In this document: positions 43,154 through 51,541 of the stretch, piece by piece | How the letters are laid out: each line of letters begins with the position of its first letter | Numbering within the stretch: position 1 is the first letter of the stretch | The notes under the pieces: model-generated | What the model saw: only the letters and a program-made list of their open reading frames with translations | Databases searched by the model: none | Told to the model about the DNA's origin: nothing | Assembly: GCA_934613505.1 (NCBI GenBank) | Contig: CAKTTB010000002.1 | Location: 130,645 to 194,644, forward strand | Origin: an uncultured Oscillospiraceae bacterium | GTDB taxonomy: Bacteria; Bacillota; Clostridia; Oscillospirales; Oscillospiraceae | Direction of reading: 5' to 3' | DNA: 64,000 nt | Made by a program: the position numbers and the translations under genes

Positions 43154-43181
43154 ATTCTATCAGATTTCCGAAAAATTGCAA
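43154..43181 (-). promoter_or_regulatory. Promoter of the MarR-ABC operon
   Basis: On the minus strand, TTGCAA (43181-43176), 16 bases, TAGAAT (43159-43154). The operators begin directly after the -10. Confidence 0.75.
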
Positions 43182-43199
43182 TCGGCAGAATGCACAAGG

Positions 43200-43714
43200 T
43201 TAAAATTTACATAATATTAAATCTCTGTGCCGGAAATCGGCTTGTTATGTCTCCGACGGCCCTATCTTTTCCGCCTTGCCGGAAAAGATAGGGGAGAAAA
43301 GGGGCGCTGGATACGGTTGGTGCATACTGCAGTGCAGTTTAAGCAGGAAAACAATTTGAAAGCTTCTGCATTCGCATTGGGTCACAATACGGGCGCTATA
43401 GTACGCGCCGCCCGTTGTAGTAGGCATCAGATTTGCTTCATTGTGCCTTTGAACGAGTGCAGTCAATAGAAGGTGCCATCGAAATTTGCTGAGTAGTACG
43501 TATTTGCACCGCCCCTTGGCTCTCCCAAAGGGAGAGGCAAGAGGGGATGCGGAGAAAGGCAATTTCTGGCGCATATCTGCCAGCCTTCGCGGGAAAGATC
43601 CAAAAAAGCCGAAGCGGTTTTCTTGGTCGGTTCAAGGGAGTCTGAGGGGAAATCGAAATCCCCTCAGGCTCGTTTTCTTTTTACCATTTTTCTTTTGGAG
43701 AAGCAAAAGAAAAA
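43200..43714. other. Non-coding stretch with hairpins and repeat fragments
   Basis: No gene seen. A perfect 13-bp stem (CCCTATCTTTTCC and complement, 43260-43293) and a terminator-like hairpin CTGAGGGGA...TCCCCTCAG followed by CGTTTTCTTTTT (43642-43680) are present. A short piece of the GAGAGG/CTCTCC repeat lies at about 43507-43535. The sequence looks like decayed intergenic DNA. Confidence 0.55.
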
Positions 43715-44205
43715 GTGAGTCGGCAGTCGCAAGTTTGTAGGAGAGCATCAGCCCTCTGCCTGCTTGCGGCGCACCTGTCCGCAGCCGTGCTGGCCGCAGA
43801 GCCTGTTATCAATCTGGATCAGGCGAAGCTCAACGAACTTTTAGGGGAAGCATCCCTGGTAGATGAGAATAACTCTGCATATTCTTACAAGAATCCGCTT
43901 CCTGCAGGCAGCTACTGTCTGACGGACGATGTTGTGATCATGGCCTCGATCGTGATCAAAGGCAATGTCACGCTCGATCTGAACGGCAGAAAGCTCCAAA
44001 AGGATAAACAGGCTTTGTGCGGCGCAATCCGCGTAATGGGCTCGGACGCCAGCCTGACGCTGACGGACAGCAACGAGGAACGATCCAGTGCGATCGATTC
44101 GTTTCAGGCAGGGGATGCCACCAAGCTTGGCGGCGGCGTTTATGTGGAAGGCGGCACGTTCGTCATGACCGGCGGCACGATCCACGGCTGCCGTGGAGAA
44201 GAAAT
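43715..44205 (+). pseudogene. Secreted beta-helix-type protein, truncated remnant
   Basis: About 163 codons with a signal-peptide-like start (ALCLLAAHLSAAVLAAEPVI) and a segment typical of right-handed beta-helix surface proteins (VTLDLNGRKLQK, SLTLTDSNEE, GGGVYVEGGTFVMTGGTIHG). Family members go on for hundreds of residues. Here, after GTIHGCRGEEM, the sequence changes to unrelated DNA and the open frame to 44485 is spurious. No good ribosome binding site is present. A dead fragment. Confidence 0.7.
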
Positions 44206-44221
44206 GCTTCCAAATCAACCA

Positions 44222-44297
44222 TTATACCATTATGATCTCTCTGCGCCGATCCTTTTTCCATTGCTCCATGCTATACACCTCCTGTTTTTTCATTATA
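44222..44297 (-). other. Extended -10 promoter and 15-codon open frame
   Basis: On the minus strand TGGTATAATG (TATAAT at 44297-44292) is an extended -10. GGAGG follows, then ATG 44269 with a 15-codon frame (MEQWKKDRRREIIMV) ending at 44222. Beyond it the sequence is the surface-protein remnant. It looks like the 5' end of a lost gene, but a real micro-ORF cannot be excluded. Confidence 0.4.
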
Positions 44298-44339
44298 CCA
44301 GAAGAAGTACCGTTTTTGGGGGTTCTTTGACAAACTGCA

Positions 44340-44370
44340 CAACGCCCCCGGACACTGTCCGGGGGCGTTG
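44340..44370 (-). terminator. Terminator of the FliB-like gene
   Basis: 15-bp arms (CAACGCCCCCGGACA and complement) with a very tight loop, seven bases past the stop on the minus strand. Confidence 0.85.
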
Positions 44371-44376
44371 CCATCT

Positions 44377-45456
44377 TTATGCATCCAGAATCGCCATCAG
44401 ATACTGCCACGTGAGCGTGCCGCGGCGGAAGAGCTTCTGCAGCAGCTGCAGATTGTCCGCCGAATGCTCCACTTCTTTACTGTAGAGGCTGACGATCGCC
44501 GCGAACGTCTGTACATCCGCCGCGTCTGCTGTCAGCTCGCGCAGGCACAGCAGATGGAACGCACAGCTGAGGACCCGCGGGGCGAACTGCCGGTCGTTGA
44601 CGGCCTTGAGCGCATACCGGAACAGGAAATAGACCAGCAGATTCTCATACTGCACGGCGTACTTTGCCCGGAAGGCTGCCGGCGGCGTGTCCTGATGCAC
44701 CGCGCCGTCCAGCATCGCTTCAAAACGCTTTGTCAAATGCTCCATGTTGTTGAGCACCATCCAGCACGGGAAAAACCGCCCGCGCCGGCTGCGGATCCGC
44801 GCCAGCCGGACAAGGCTCCGATCCTGATAGTCCTGAGACTGGAATCGCTTCGCCAGCACCGGGATCAGCTCGTCCCGTCCCTCGTCCAGCAGCCGCTGCA
44901 CGCGCCGCGCCAGCAGCAGAACGAGCGCCAGCCGATCCTCGAACGGCCTTGTGCGGTCCTGTGCCAGTCCGATCGCCGCCGTCCGCGCGGACAGAAGCGC
45001 CAGATACAGCGTCGGGTCAAGCTCGTTCGGCACGACCGGTCCGCCGTCGTCTGTGGTCTGCAGCTGCAGCGGCGCTTCGTGTTCCAGCAGCAGCTGCGCC
45101 GCCGCGGGACAGGAAGCCGAGAGCGTCAGCTCCGCCGTCTGGCCGTATTCCTCCGTAAAGCGCGGATGCGTGAAGCACGTGCGGCACAGCGCGTCCGCGC
45201 CGTATGCCGCCTGAATGGGGCAAAGCCCGTCCTCCCGCAGCAGAACGCATTTCCCGTCCTGTTCGCGAAAGCGCGTCTCGCTGTTTTGGGTCAGCATGGC
45301 CGCGCGTACCTGCTCGCCAAGCGCGCCGGGCATGGCGCGGTAGCGTGCCATCGCGTCCTCGTCCAGAATGATCTGCCAGTCCTTGCAGCACGTATCCTGG
45401 CAACGGCCCGCCAGACAGTGAAATTGGTTAACATAATCAAATTGCGTATGCTTCAT
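44377..45456 (-). CDS. FliB-like lysine-N-methylase
   Basis: A 359-aa protein of the FliB family, which N-methylates surface lysines of flagellin in Salmonella and Clostridium. The N-terminus has the cysteine motif CLAGRCQDTCCKDW, and CPIQAAYGADALCRTCFTHPR follows, suggesting an iron-sulfur or zinc site. A helical C-terminal half carries ENLLVYFLFRYALKAVNDRQFAP. No flagellar gene is in the window, so the substrate is unclear. ATG 45456 is chosen (GAGGCGACGGAT upstream); the much longer open frame upstream is antisense to the PAP2 gene. Confidence 0.85.
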   Translation of the reverse strand: MKHTQFDYVNQFHCLAGRCQDTCCKDWQIILDEDAMARYRAMPGALGEQVRAAMLTQNSETRFREQDGKCVLLREDGLCPIQAAYGADALCRTCFTHPRFTEEYGQTAELTLSASCPAAAQLLLEHEAPLQLQTTDDGGPVVPNELDPTLYLALLSARTAAIGLAQDRTRPFEDRLALVLLLARRVQRLLDEGRDELIPVLAKRFQSQDYQDRSLVRLARIRSRRGRFFPCWMVLNNMEHLTKRFEAMLDGAVHQDTPPAAFRAKYAVQYENLLVYFLFRYALKAVNDRQFAPRVLSCAFHLLCLRELTADAADVQTFAAIVSLYSKEVEHSADNLQLLQKLFRRGTLTWQYLMAILDA

Positions 45457-45481
45457 ATCCGTCGCCTCGTTTCTGGTTTCG

Positions 45482-45540
45482 ATGATATCAGCTTTCCGGC
45501 CCTGCGTCAACTTGTCTTTCTCCGCCGGATGTGATACAAT
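45482..45540. promoter_or_regulatory. Back-to-back promoters of fliB-like and PAP2 genes
   Basis: Minus strand: TTGACG (45510-45505), 17 bases, TATCAT (45487-45482). Plus strand: TTGTCT (45512-45517), 17 bases, TACAAT (45535-45540). The two -35 boxes are one base apart, so the polymerases would exclude each other. Confidence 0.75.
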
Positions 45541-45582
45541 CCACAAACAGGCATTTTTAGATTGAAACAAAGAGGATATTCC

Positions 45583-46542
45583 ATGAAAAAACTGAAACGT
45601 ACTTATTCGCGCTGCGCCATTCTTGCTGCAGCCGTGCTGCTCCTGCTGCTGATCGCAGGCTCGTTTGCCGACCTGCCGATCTCCAGATTCCTGTATCCCG
45701 GCCATGAAAGCTCCTTCGGCCAGTTCTTCGCCGCCTTCGGTGAGCTGCCCGCGTTCTCGCTGCTGGCGGGCTGCGGCGTGCTGCTCATTACCCAGCGCGG
45801 CCGCTTCCGCGAGGAGCTGCGCGTCATCCTGCTTGCCGGCGGCATCTGCCTGACGGCGGCCAGCATCTTCCTTGCTGTGCATGAGGCGACGGATAACGTC
45901 CCGGCTATGCCGATGGCGGTCGCGCTGCTGGTCACGGTGTTCGTGGACGCGCTGACGGCGTTCGCCCTGCTCGTCCTCACGCGAGAGACCCAGACCAAGA
46001 CGCTCCTGCGCTTTTTGTGTACGGCCATCTTCGTCTGCATCGGCATCATGCTGCTCATCAATATCATCAAGGTACCTTGGGGCCGCGTCCGCATGCGCCT
46101 GATCGTCTCCACGGGCAACGAGTCGTATTTCACAAACTGGTGGCAGGCCGGCACGGCGCTGAAAAAGCGGCTGGTGGCCGACGGCGTTTCGTCCGATGAG
46201 TTCCGCTCGTTCCCATCCGGCCATACGGCCTGTGCGGCCTGCGCGATGCTCCTGACCCTCCTGCCGACGCTCTATCGCCGCCTGCACGATAAGGAGCCGC
46301 TCTTCATGGCCATCGGCGCAGGCTGGACGCTGCTGGTCGCATTCTCGCGGCTGCGCATGGGTGCGCATTTTCTGTCCGACGTGTCGGTCTCGGCGCTCCT
46401 GACCATCGGCCTCGGCGCCGTCGGCGTGTGGCTGTTCTATTTTAACCGCCCGTTCTTCGGCAAGCTCTGGGCCTTCTTCTCCGGCGAAGTCCCGGCAAAG
46501 CAGGCCAAAAAGCAGGAAAAGAACCCCGACAGTGAAGTATAA
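45583..46542 (+). CDS. PAP2-family membrane phosphatase
   Basis: A 319-aa membrane protein with about seven to eight helices. The phosphatase motifs are KVPWGRVRMR (KxxxxxxRP-like), FPSGHTACAACAM (catalytic His) and SRLRMGAHFLSDVSVSA (second His). Such enzymes dephosphorylate phosphatidic acid, lysophospholipids or undecaprenyl diphosphate. The ~30-residue basic tail (KQAKKQEKN) is cytoplasmic. AGAGGATATTCC precedes ATG 45583. Confidence 0.9.
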   Translation: MKKLKRTYSRCAILAAAVLLLLLIAGSFADLPISRFLYPGHESSFGQFFAAFGELPAFSLLAGCGVLLITQRGRFREELRVILLAGGICLTAASIFLAVHEATDNVPAMPMAVALLVTVFVDALTAFALLVLTRETQTKTLLRFLCTAIFVCIGIMLLINIIKVPWGRVRMRLIVSTGNESYFTNWWQAGTALKKRLVADGVSSDEFRSFPSGHTACAACAMLLTLLPTLYRRLHDKEPLFMAIGAGWTLLVAFSRLRMGAHFLSDVSVSALLTIGLGAVGVWLFYFNRPFFGKLWAFFSGEVPAKQAKKQEKNPDSEV

Positions 46543-46550
46543 CACACATG

Positions 46551-46582
46551 ACCCGCGCAGGTGCATCCGCATCTGCGCGGGT
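46551..46582 (+). terminator. Terminator after the PAP2 gene
   Basis: Arms ACCCGCGCAG and CTGCGCGGGT with a 12-base loop, eight bases after the stop, followed by TCGTTTC. Confidence 0.75.
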
Positions 46583-46594
46583 TCGTTTCATGGC

Positions 46595-46670
46595 GTAGGG
46601 GCGGACGCCCGGCGGAAAGCACCGATTTTACGGAGGCCCGCGGCAAATTTGTAACCTTTCAGGGGCGGCC
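46595..46670. repeat. GTAGGGGCGGAC element, copy 2 (degenerate)
   Basis: Shares GTAGGGGCGGAC, then GAAA...ATTT-ACGGA and AAATT-GTAAC-TTTCAGGGGCGG in the same order as 37662-37768. The right arm is incomplete. It lies in the gap between the PAP2 and acetyltransferase genes. Confidence 0.65.
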
Positions 46671-46697
46671 AATGATGCTTCGGCAAGCTAAAATCAC

Positions 46698-46726
46698 TTG
46701 ACAAGTGCGGCACAGTTTCTTATAGT
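46698..46726 (+). promoter_or_regulatory. Promoter of the acetyltransferase gene
   Basis: TTGACA (46698-46703), 17 bases, TATAGT (46721-46726), 34 bases before the start codon. Confidence 0.85.
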
Positions 46727-46759
46727 AAAGCAATAAAAAATCGAAATGAGGCGAACCTT

Positions 46760-47251
46760 ATGGAATTGGAAGTACGGGCCTACACGCCGGATGATCTGCC
46801 GGCGATGATCCGTATCTGGAATGAGGTCGTGGAGGACGGCGTGGCCTTCCCGCAGGAGGAGCTGCTCGACGAGATCACCGGCGCGGAATTTTTCGCCGCG
46901 CAGACCTATAACGCGGTCGCGGTCGAAAAGACGAGCGGGCAGGTGGTCGGGCTTTATATCCTGCACCCGAACAACGTCGGCCGCTGCGGCCATATCTGCA
47001 ACGCCAGCTACGCAGTCGAGCGTGCCGCGCGCGGCCTGCACGCGGGCGAAGCGCTCGTGTCCGACTGTCTGCGGCAGGGCAGGGCGCACGGCTTCCGCGT
47101 GCTGCAGTTCAACGCCGTCGTCGCCAGCAACACGCATGCGCGCCATCTGTACGAGCGCCTCGGCTTCATCCAGCTCGGCACCATCCCAGGCGGCTTCCGC
47201 ATGAAGGACGGCCATTACGAGGATATCTGCCCCTACTATCACTCCCTGTAA
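46760..47251 (+). CDS. GNAT-family N-acetyltransferase
   Basis: A 163-aa acetyltransferase. EVRAYTPDDLPAMIRIWNEV starts the fold. The acetyl-CoA site is YAVERAARGLHAGEALVSDC, and NTHARHLYERLGFIQLGTIPGGF is motif B. The YEDICPYYHSL end is typical of the phosphinothricin/L-amino-acid acetyltransferase-like group. The acceptor is unknown. AATGAGGCGAACCTT precedes the ATG. Monocistronic. Confidence 0.88.
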   Translation: MELEVRAYTPDDLPAMIRIWNEVVEDGVAFPQEELLDEITGAEFFAAQTYNAVAVEKTSGQVVGLYILHPNNVGRCGHICNASYAVERAARGLHAGEALVSDCLRQGRAHGFRVLQFNAVVASNTHARHLYERLGFIQLGTIPGGFRMKDGHYEDICPYYHSL

Positions 47252-47290
47252 AAAACAGCCTGTGCTGTTCATAGCATGTTGGCATGAGAA

Positions 47291-47320
47291 ATGGAGCGTA
47301 TCGGTACCGATACGCTCCAT
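47291..47320. terminator. Perfect 30-bp palindrome
   Basis: The arm ATGGAGCGTATCGGT is followed at once by its complement, with no loop and GGTACC at the centre. It lies 39 bases after the acetyltransferase stop and 45 bases past the convergent deacetylase stop. A role in termination for both is likely; there is only a short T-run (GTTTT) at 47325-47330. Confidence 0.55.
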
Positions 47321-47365
47321 GAACTGTTTTATGGCTATCCATCAAACTGCGGCGCAGGCTGCTTT

Positions 47366-48568
47366 TTAGTAGTTTGCCTTTCCGGACGGGGAAACGAACC
47401 ATGTGAAATCCGGGACGGTGATGCGGCGCGAGACGAAGCTGCGCGGCACCTGATACGGGTCCATGCCCGTCTGGTAGGTCCAGCCGTCCATGCGCAGGGC
47501 GAAGCTGTAATATTCCTTCGCGATATCCATGGTCAGATAGCTGTATTTGCCCTCCGGATAGCACAGCACGTATGGGATCTGCCCCGTCGCCGCGGCCAGC
47601 GCCGCATTGGACAGCTCCATCTCCTGCCGGAGCGCCGCCTCGTCCATTGCGCTGAGATTCCCATGCGTATAGGTGTGGCTCTGGATGCTGACAAGGCCGG
47701 ACGCCGCCAGTTCATAGACCTGCTCGCGCGTCATCTTGTGGGGACTGCCCATCGCGTTGCCGATGACAAAGATCGTCGCCTTGGCCTGATATTGCTCGAG
47801 CAGGGGATAGAGGACAGTATAATTGTCGTCATACCCGTCGTCAAACGTCAGAATGACCGGCTTTTCGTACTCTTCGATATGCGACAGATCGGAAAACCAG
47901 ATGGTCTCATATCCGTTTTCCTGCAGATATTGCAGCTGCGCCTCCATTCCGGCGGCGCTGACGAACAGATCAGAGTAGCCCCAGATCTCGTCGCCGACGG
48001 CGTGATACATGAGGACCGGCACGTTCCAGCCCGCCGGGATCTCACCGATCTCCTGCCGCTTTGCCAGATACCGGCTCCCGTCCGGCGCTTGCCCCCATTC
48101 GAGGCCAAGGCGCGCAGCCGCGTCTTCCAGCTTTACATAATCCTGTCCGCCGAAGCTGATAGATTCAAGATCATCCAGAATGCCCGGCTCCGGCTGCAGC
48201 GGCGCGGCGGACTCCAATATGTCCGCCACCGCGGCCCACAGCGTTTCTTCTCCTGTAAAGACCTCGTTCAAAGTCTGCATCGGCGCATCCTCCGGAACAT
48301 CCTCTGCCCGGATCCACTCTGATTCCCGCGTCGAATAGACATCGGTCAGCCGCCCCAGCACCCAGACCGGCTCTGCCGGCAAAACCGCAGCTTCCGGCTC
48401 CGGTTCCGCTTCTTCGGTGATCTCCGGCACAGGCTCCGGCTCCGGGAGCGGTTCTGCCTCTACCGAAACGGCAGGCTCCGGCAGGACTTCAGGCTCCGCC
48501 GCCGGTTCGGCGCACGCGCACAGCCCGAGAAGCAGCAGCCCGCACAGAAGAAAACATATCGTTCGCAT
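47366..48568 (-). CDS. Polysaccharide deacetylase lipoprotein
   Basis: A 400-aa secreted NodB-family protein. The signal peptide with lipobox-like LLGLCAC is followed by a Pro/Glu-rich linker (residues ~20-66), a ~90-residue region with a copper-amine-oxidase-like strand (YVKLEDAAARLGLEW), and the deacetylase domain from ~185. NodB motifs are ILTFDDGYDDNY (catalytic Asp and metal Asp), SIQSHTYTHGNLS (metal His pair) and LCYPEGKYS. It probably deacetylates peptidoglycan or another wall glycan. GGAGGACGTCCTTT precedes ATG 48568. Confidence 0.9.
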   Translation of the reverse strand: MRTICFLLCGLLLLGLCACAEPAAEPEVLPEPAVSVEAEPLPEPEPVPEITEEAEPEPEAAVLPAEPVWVLGRLTDVYSTRESEWIRAEDVPEDAPMQTLNEVFTGEETLWAAVADILESAAPLQPEPGILDDLESISFGGQDYVKLEDAAARLGLEWGQAPDGSRYLAKRQEIGEIPAGWNVPVLMYHAVGDEIWGYSDLFVSAAGMEAQLQYLQENGYETIWFSDLSHIEEYEKPVILTFDDGYDDNYTVLYPLLEQYQAKATIFVIGNAMGSPHKMTREQVYELAASGLVSIQSHTYTHGNLSAMDEAALRQEMELSNAALAAATGQIPYVLCYPEGKYSYLTMDIAKEYYSFALRMDGWTYQTGMDPYQVPRSFVSRRITVPDFTWFVSPSGKANY

Positions 48569-48648
48569 AAAGGACGTCCTCCGTTCTTCCGTTTTTAACA
48601 GAATATCATGAATTTTCTCCGGAAACAAGTCTGCAAAACCGGTTTTTC

Positions 48649-48677
48649 TTGACGGCGGTGCGCCTACTGATTATAAT
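48649..48677 (+). promoter_or_regulatory. Promoter of the potassium uptake operon
   Basis: TTGACG (48649-48654), 17 bases, TATAAT (48672-48677), 36 bases before the start codon. Confidence 0.88.
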
Positions 48678-48713
48678 ATAGTATATTTCCAAAGGAAGGA
48701 CAGGCATTCTAAA

Positions 48714-50084
48714 ATGCTTTCATCGTTTCTCCGCCGTATCGGCCGCCCGTTCCGGGCGATGAAGCCCGGACGGCTGATCGTTCTGGTGTTTCTCGGAATG
48801 ATCCTGCTTGGCGCAGGCCTTCTGTGCCTGCCCGCCGCGTCCAGGAGCGGCCAGCCGACGGACTTTCTGACAAGCCTTTTTACGGCGACCTCCGCTACCT
48901 GCGTGACGGGCCTCATCCGCGTCGATACCGGCACGCACTGGTCCATGTTCGGGCAGGCCGTGATCCTGATCCTGATCCAGGTCGGCGGCCTCGGCTTTAT
49001 GACCATCGCCTGTCTGTTCTTCTTCGCCCTGCGGCGTAAGATCGGCCTGCGGCAGCGCATGGTGATCGCGCAGGCCCTCGGCTCCGACAGCTACAGCGGT
49101 CTTGTGAGCCTCGTCCGCAACATCCTGCGCGGCACGGCCGCGGTCGAGGGCGCGGGCGCGCTCATCCTGTTTTTCCGCTTCCTGCCGGAGTTTGGCTTTG
49201 GCCGCGCGCTGTGGTACGGGGTGTTCCATTCCGTCTCCGCATTCTGCAACGCCGGCTTTGACGTGCTGGCGGATGTGGACGTGGGCGGCAGTCTCTGCCG
49301 TTATGTCTCCGACCCGGTCGTGAATCTGACCATTATAGCGCTCATCGTCATCGGCGGCCTCGGCTTTGCGGTCTGGGGCGATATCCGGCACAACCGCCGC
49401 TTTTCCCGGATGCAGGTCTATACGCGCCTCGTCATCCTCATCACGCTCGTGCTGATCTTCGGCGGCGCCGGCATCATCGCCGCGCTCGAATGGAATAACC
49501 CCGGCACCATCGGCGGCATGACCGTTCCGCAGAAGCTGCTGGCCGTTCTGTTCCAGTCGGTGACGCTCCGGACGGCCGGCTTCGCCAGCTTTGACCAGAA
49601 CGCGCTCAGGGACGTCACCAAGGCCTTCTGCGACATGCTGATGCTCGTCGGCGGCTCATCCGGCTCCACAGCCGGCGGCGTCAAGACGGTGACGGTCGGC
49701 GTCATCCTGCTTGCCACGTGGTCGACGGCGCGCGGACGCTCGGACGTGCGCGTCATGCGCCGCACCATTCCACAAAGGGCCGTGTCGAGCGCGCTGGCCC
49801 TGTTCATCCTCGTGCTGGCGATCTCGATGTTCGGCGCGCTCTTCCTGTGCGTGACCGACGGCGTCAGTCTGGAAAACGCGGTCTATGAGACCATCTCCGC
49901 CCTGTGTACGGTTGGCCTGACCACGGGCATCACGCCCGCGCTCAGCGCCGCGTCGCAGATCGTTCTGATCGTCCTCATGTTCTTCGGGCGGCTCGGCATC
50001 ATGACCATCAGCGTCGGCTTCATGGCGGCGGACCCTGCGGAGGACCGCGTCAAATATGCAGAAACAAAAATTATGATCGGCTGA
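48714..50084 (+). CDS. Potassium uptake channel subunit TrkH/KtrB
   Basis: A 456-aa membrane protein of the SKT superfamily with four pore repeats. The selectivity-loop glycines are in TSATCVTGLIRVDTG, VSAFCNAGFDVL, VTLRTAGFASFDQ and ISALCTVGLTTGI. The gate region has GGSSGSTAGGVKT. It forms a dimeric K+ channel regulated by the TrkA/KtrA ring encoded next. The ribosome binding site AAGGAAGGAC is somewhat distant from ATG 48714. Confidence 0.93.
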   Translation: MLSSFLRRIGRPFRAMKPGRLIVLVFLGMILLGAGLLCLPAASRSGQPTDFLTSLFTATSATCVTGLIRVDTGTHWSMFGQAVILILIQVGGLGFMTIACLFFFALRRKIGLRQRMVIAQALGSDSYSGLVSLVRNILRGTAAVEGAGALILFFRFLPEFGFGRALWYGVFHSVSAFCNAGFDVLADVDVGGSLCRYVSDPVVNLTIIALIVIGGLGFAVWGDIRHNRRFSRMQVYTRLVILITLVLIFGGAGIIAALEWNNPGTIGGMTVPQKLLAVLFQSVTLRTAGFASFDQNALRDVTKAFCDMLMLVGGSSGSTAGGVKTVTVGVILLATWSTARGRSDVRVMRRTIPQRAVSSALALFILVLAISMFGALFLCVTDGVSLENAVYETISALCTVGLTTGITPALSAASQIVLIVLMFFGRLGIMTISVGFMAADPAEDRVKYAETKIMIG

Positions 50085-50098
50085 GTGAGGGAGCCATA

Positions 50099-50746
50099 AT
50101 GAAAAAAACATATCTGGTAGTTGGTCTTGGACGGTTCGGCAGTGCGGTCGCGCAGCGACTGTACGAGCTTGGCAGCGAGGTCATGGTGATCGACCTGCAT
50201 CCTGAGCTTGTCCAGAAAATCGAAAATAAAGTTACCTGCGCCGCCGTGTGCGACGCGCGGGACGAAGAAGCACTGCGCGCGCTCGGCGCGCGCAACTATG
50301 ACTGCGCAGTGGTTGCCATCGGCAGCGATCTGGCCACGAGCGTCGTCGCCACGCTCAACCTGAAGGAGCTGGGCGTCGCCACCGTCATCTGCAAGGCGAC
50401 GGACGATACACAGCGCCGCGCGCTGGAGAAGATCGGCGCGGACCGCGTCATCATCCCGGAGCGCGAGACCGGTATCAAGCTGGCGCAGTCGCTGACCTCG
50501 TCGAGCATTCTGGATTTCATCGAGCTTTCGCCTGACTGCGGCATCGCCGAGATGCAGACGCCGCTTGAGTGGTGCGGCAAGAGCATCCGCGAGCTGGATA
50601 TCCGCGCAAAATACGGCGTGAACGTCATTGCCGTGCGCGAAAACGGGAAGGTCCGCGTCACGCTGGACGCCAACCGCCCGCTGGACGCTTCTATGACGCT
50701 CGTCCTGCTGGGCGAGAACGACCGCCTTGCGAGGGTGACGCCGTGA
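50099..50746 (+). CDS. Potassium uptake regulatory subunit TrkA/KtrA
   Basis: A 215-aa RCK protein. The Rossmann fold LVVGLGRFGSAVAQRLYELG and EVMVIDLHPELV binds nucleotide (NAD(H) or ATP/ADP) and gates the channel. The C-terminal RCK_C domain (residues ~135-215) has TPLEWCGKSIRELDIRAKYG. A single RCK unit is the KtrA form, not the duplicated E. coli TrkA. GAGGGAGCCATA precedes the ATG. Four-base overlap with the next gene. Confidence 0.93.
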   Translation: MKKTYLVVGLGRFGSAVAQRLYELGSEVMVIDLHPELVQKIENKVTCAAVCDARDEEALRALGARNYDCAVVAIGSDLATSVVATLNLKELGVATVICKATDDTQRRALEKIGADRVIIPERETGIKLAQSLTSSSILDFIELSPDCGIAEMQTPLEWCGKSIRELDIRAKYGVNVIAVRENGKVRVTLDANRPLDASMTLVLLGENDRLARVTP

Positions 50747-51495
50747 CGGAGGAGCGCATCACAAGCCGCCGGAACCCGCTTTTGGCGCATACGAAAAAGC
50801 TCCTGACCTCCCGCGCCTACCGGGAGAAATGCGGCGAGTTCGCCGCCGACGGCGTCAAGCTCCTGGCCGAGGCCGCCCGCTGGTATCCCGGCCTGCATAC
50901 CGTGATCGCCGAGGAAGGAACTGAATTATGTAAACTCTCGGACAACATCCGCGTTGTCCGTGTGCCGAAGGGTGTCATGCAGTCCGTGTCTTTGATGGAC
51001 GCGCCGCAGGGGGCGATCTTCCTGTGCCGCCTGCCGGCGGAAACGGAACCCCGGCTGACGCCCGGCACGCTTCTGCTGGACGGCATTCAGGACCCTGGCA
51101 ATCTCGGCACGATCCTCCGCACCGCGGACGCGCTGGAGGTGCCGATCGTCCTGCTGGACGGCTGCGCCGACGCGTATAACCCCAAGACGGTCCGCGCCTC
51201 CATGGGCGCGGTGTTCCGCACGCAGCCGCAGCACCTGACGCGCGAAGCGGCCGTCGCCGCCTGCCGAGAAGCGGGTATTCCGCTTCTCGCCACGGCCATG
51301 TCGTCCGACGCGGCTGACCTGCGCGAGGCAGATCTCGGCGCATCCGCCGTCATCATTGGCAGCGAGGGGCAGGGGATCTGCCAGACGCTCTTTGACGCAG
51401 CAGAGCAGAAGATCATCATTCCCATGTCGCCGCGCTGCGAATCGCTCAATGCCGCCGTCGCCGCGACGATCGTCATGTGGCAGATGAAACGATAA
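50743..51495 (+). CDS. SpoU/TrmH-family rRNA methyltransferase
   Basis: A 250-aa SPOUT methyltransferase (TrmH/RlmB-like). The N-terminal L30e-like RNA-binding domain has ITSRRNPLLAHTKKLLTSRA and EFAADGVKLLAEAA. The knotted catalytic domain contains LLDGIQDPGNLGTILRTADA, IGSEGQGIC and IPMSPRCESLNAAVAATIVM. It methylates ribose 2'-OH in RNA. The start is GTG 50743, overlapping the trkA stop. An open frame runs further upstream, but the RNA-binding motif begins right after this GTG. Confidence 0.9.
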   Translation: MTEERITSRRNPLLAHTKKLLTSRAYREKCGEFAADGVKLLAEAARWYPGLHTVIAEEGTELCKLSDNIRVVRVPKGVMQSVSLMDAPQGAIFLCRLPAETEPRLTPGTLLLDGIQDPGNLGTILRTADALEVPIVLLDGCADAYNPKTVRASMGAVFRTQPQHLTREAAVAACREAGIPLLATAMSSDAADLREADLGASAVIIGSEGQGICQTLFDAAEQKIIIPMSPRCESLNAAVAATIVMWQMKR

Positions 51496-51541
51496 TTTAT
51501 GCAAACCAAGAAAAATTCCGAGAAAGACAGAGGGATTTTTT

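Noticed and set aside
45457..46572. A 372-codon N-terminal extension of the FliB-like protein
   Set aside because: The extension is antisense to the PAP2 gene; the family start and a ribosome binding site are at 45456.
50569..50742. N-terminal extension of the rRNA methyltransferase
   Set aside because: It lies inside trkA in another frame; the family N-terminus starts at GTG 50743.
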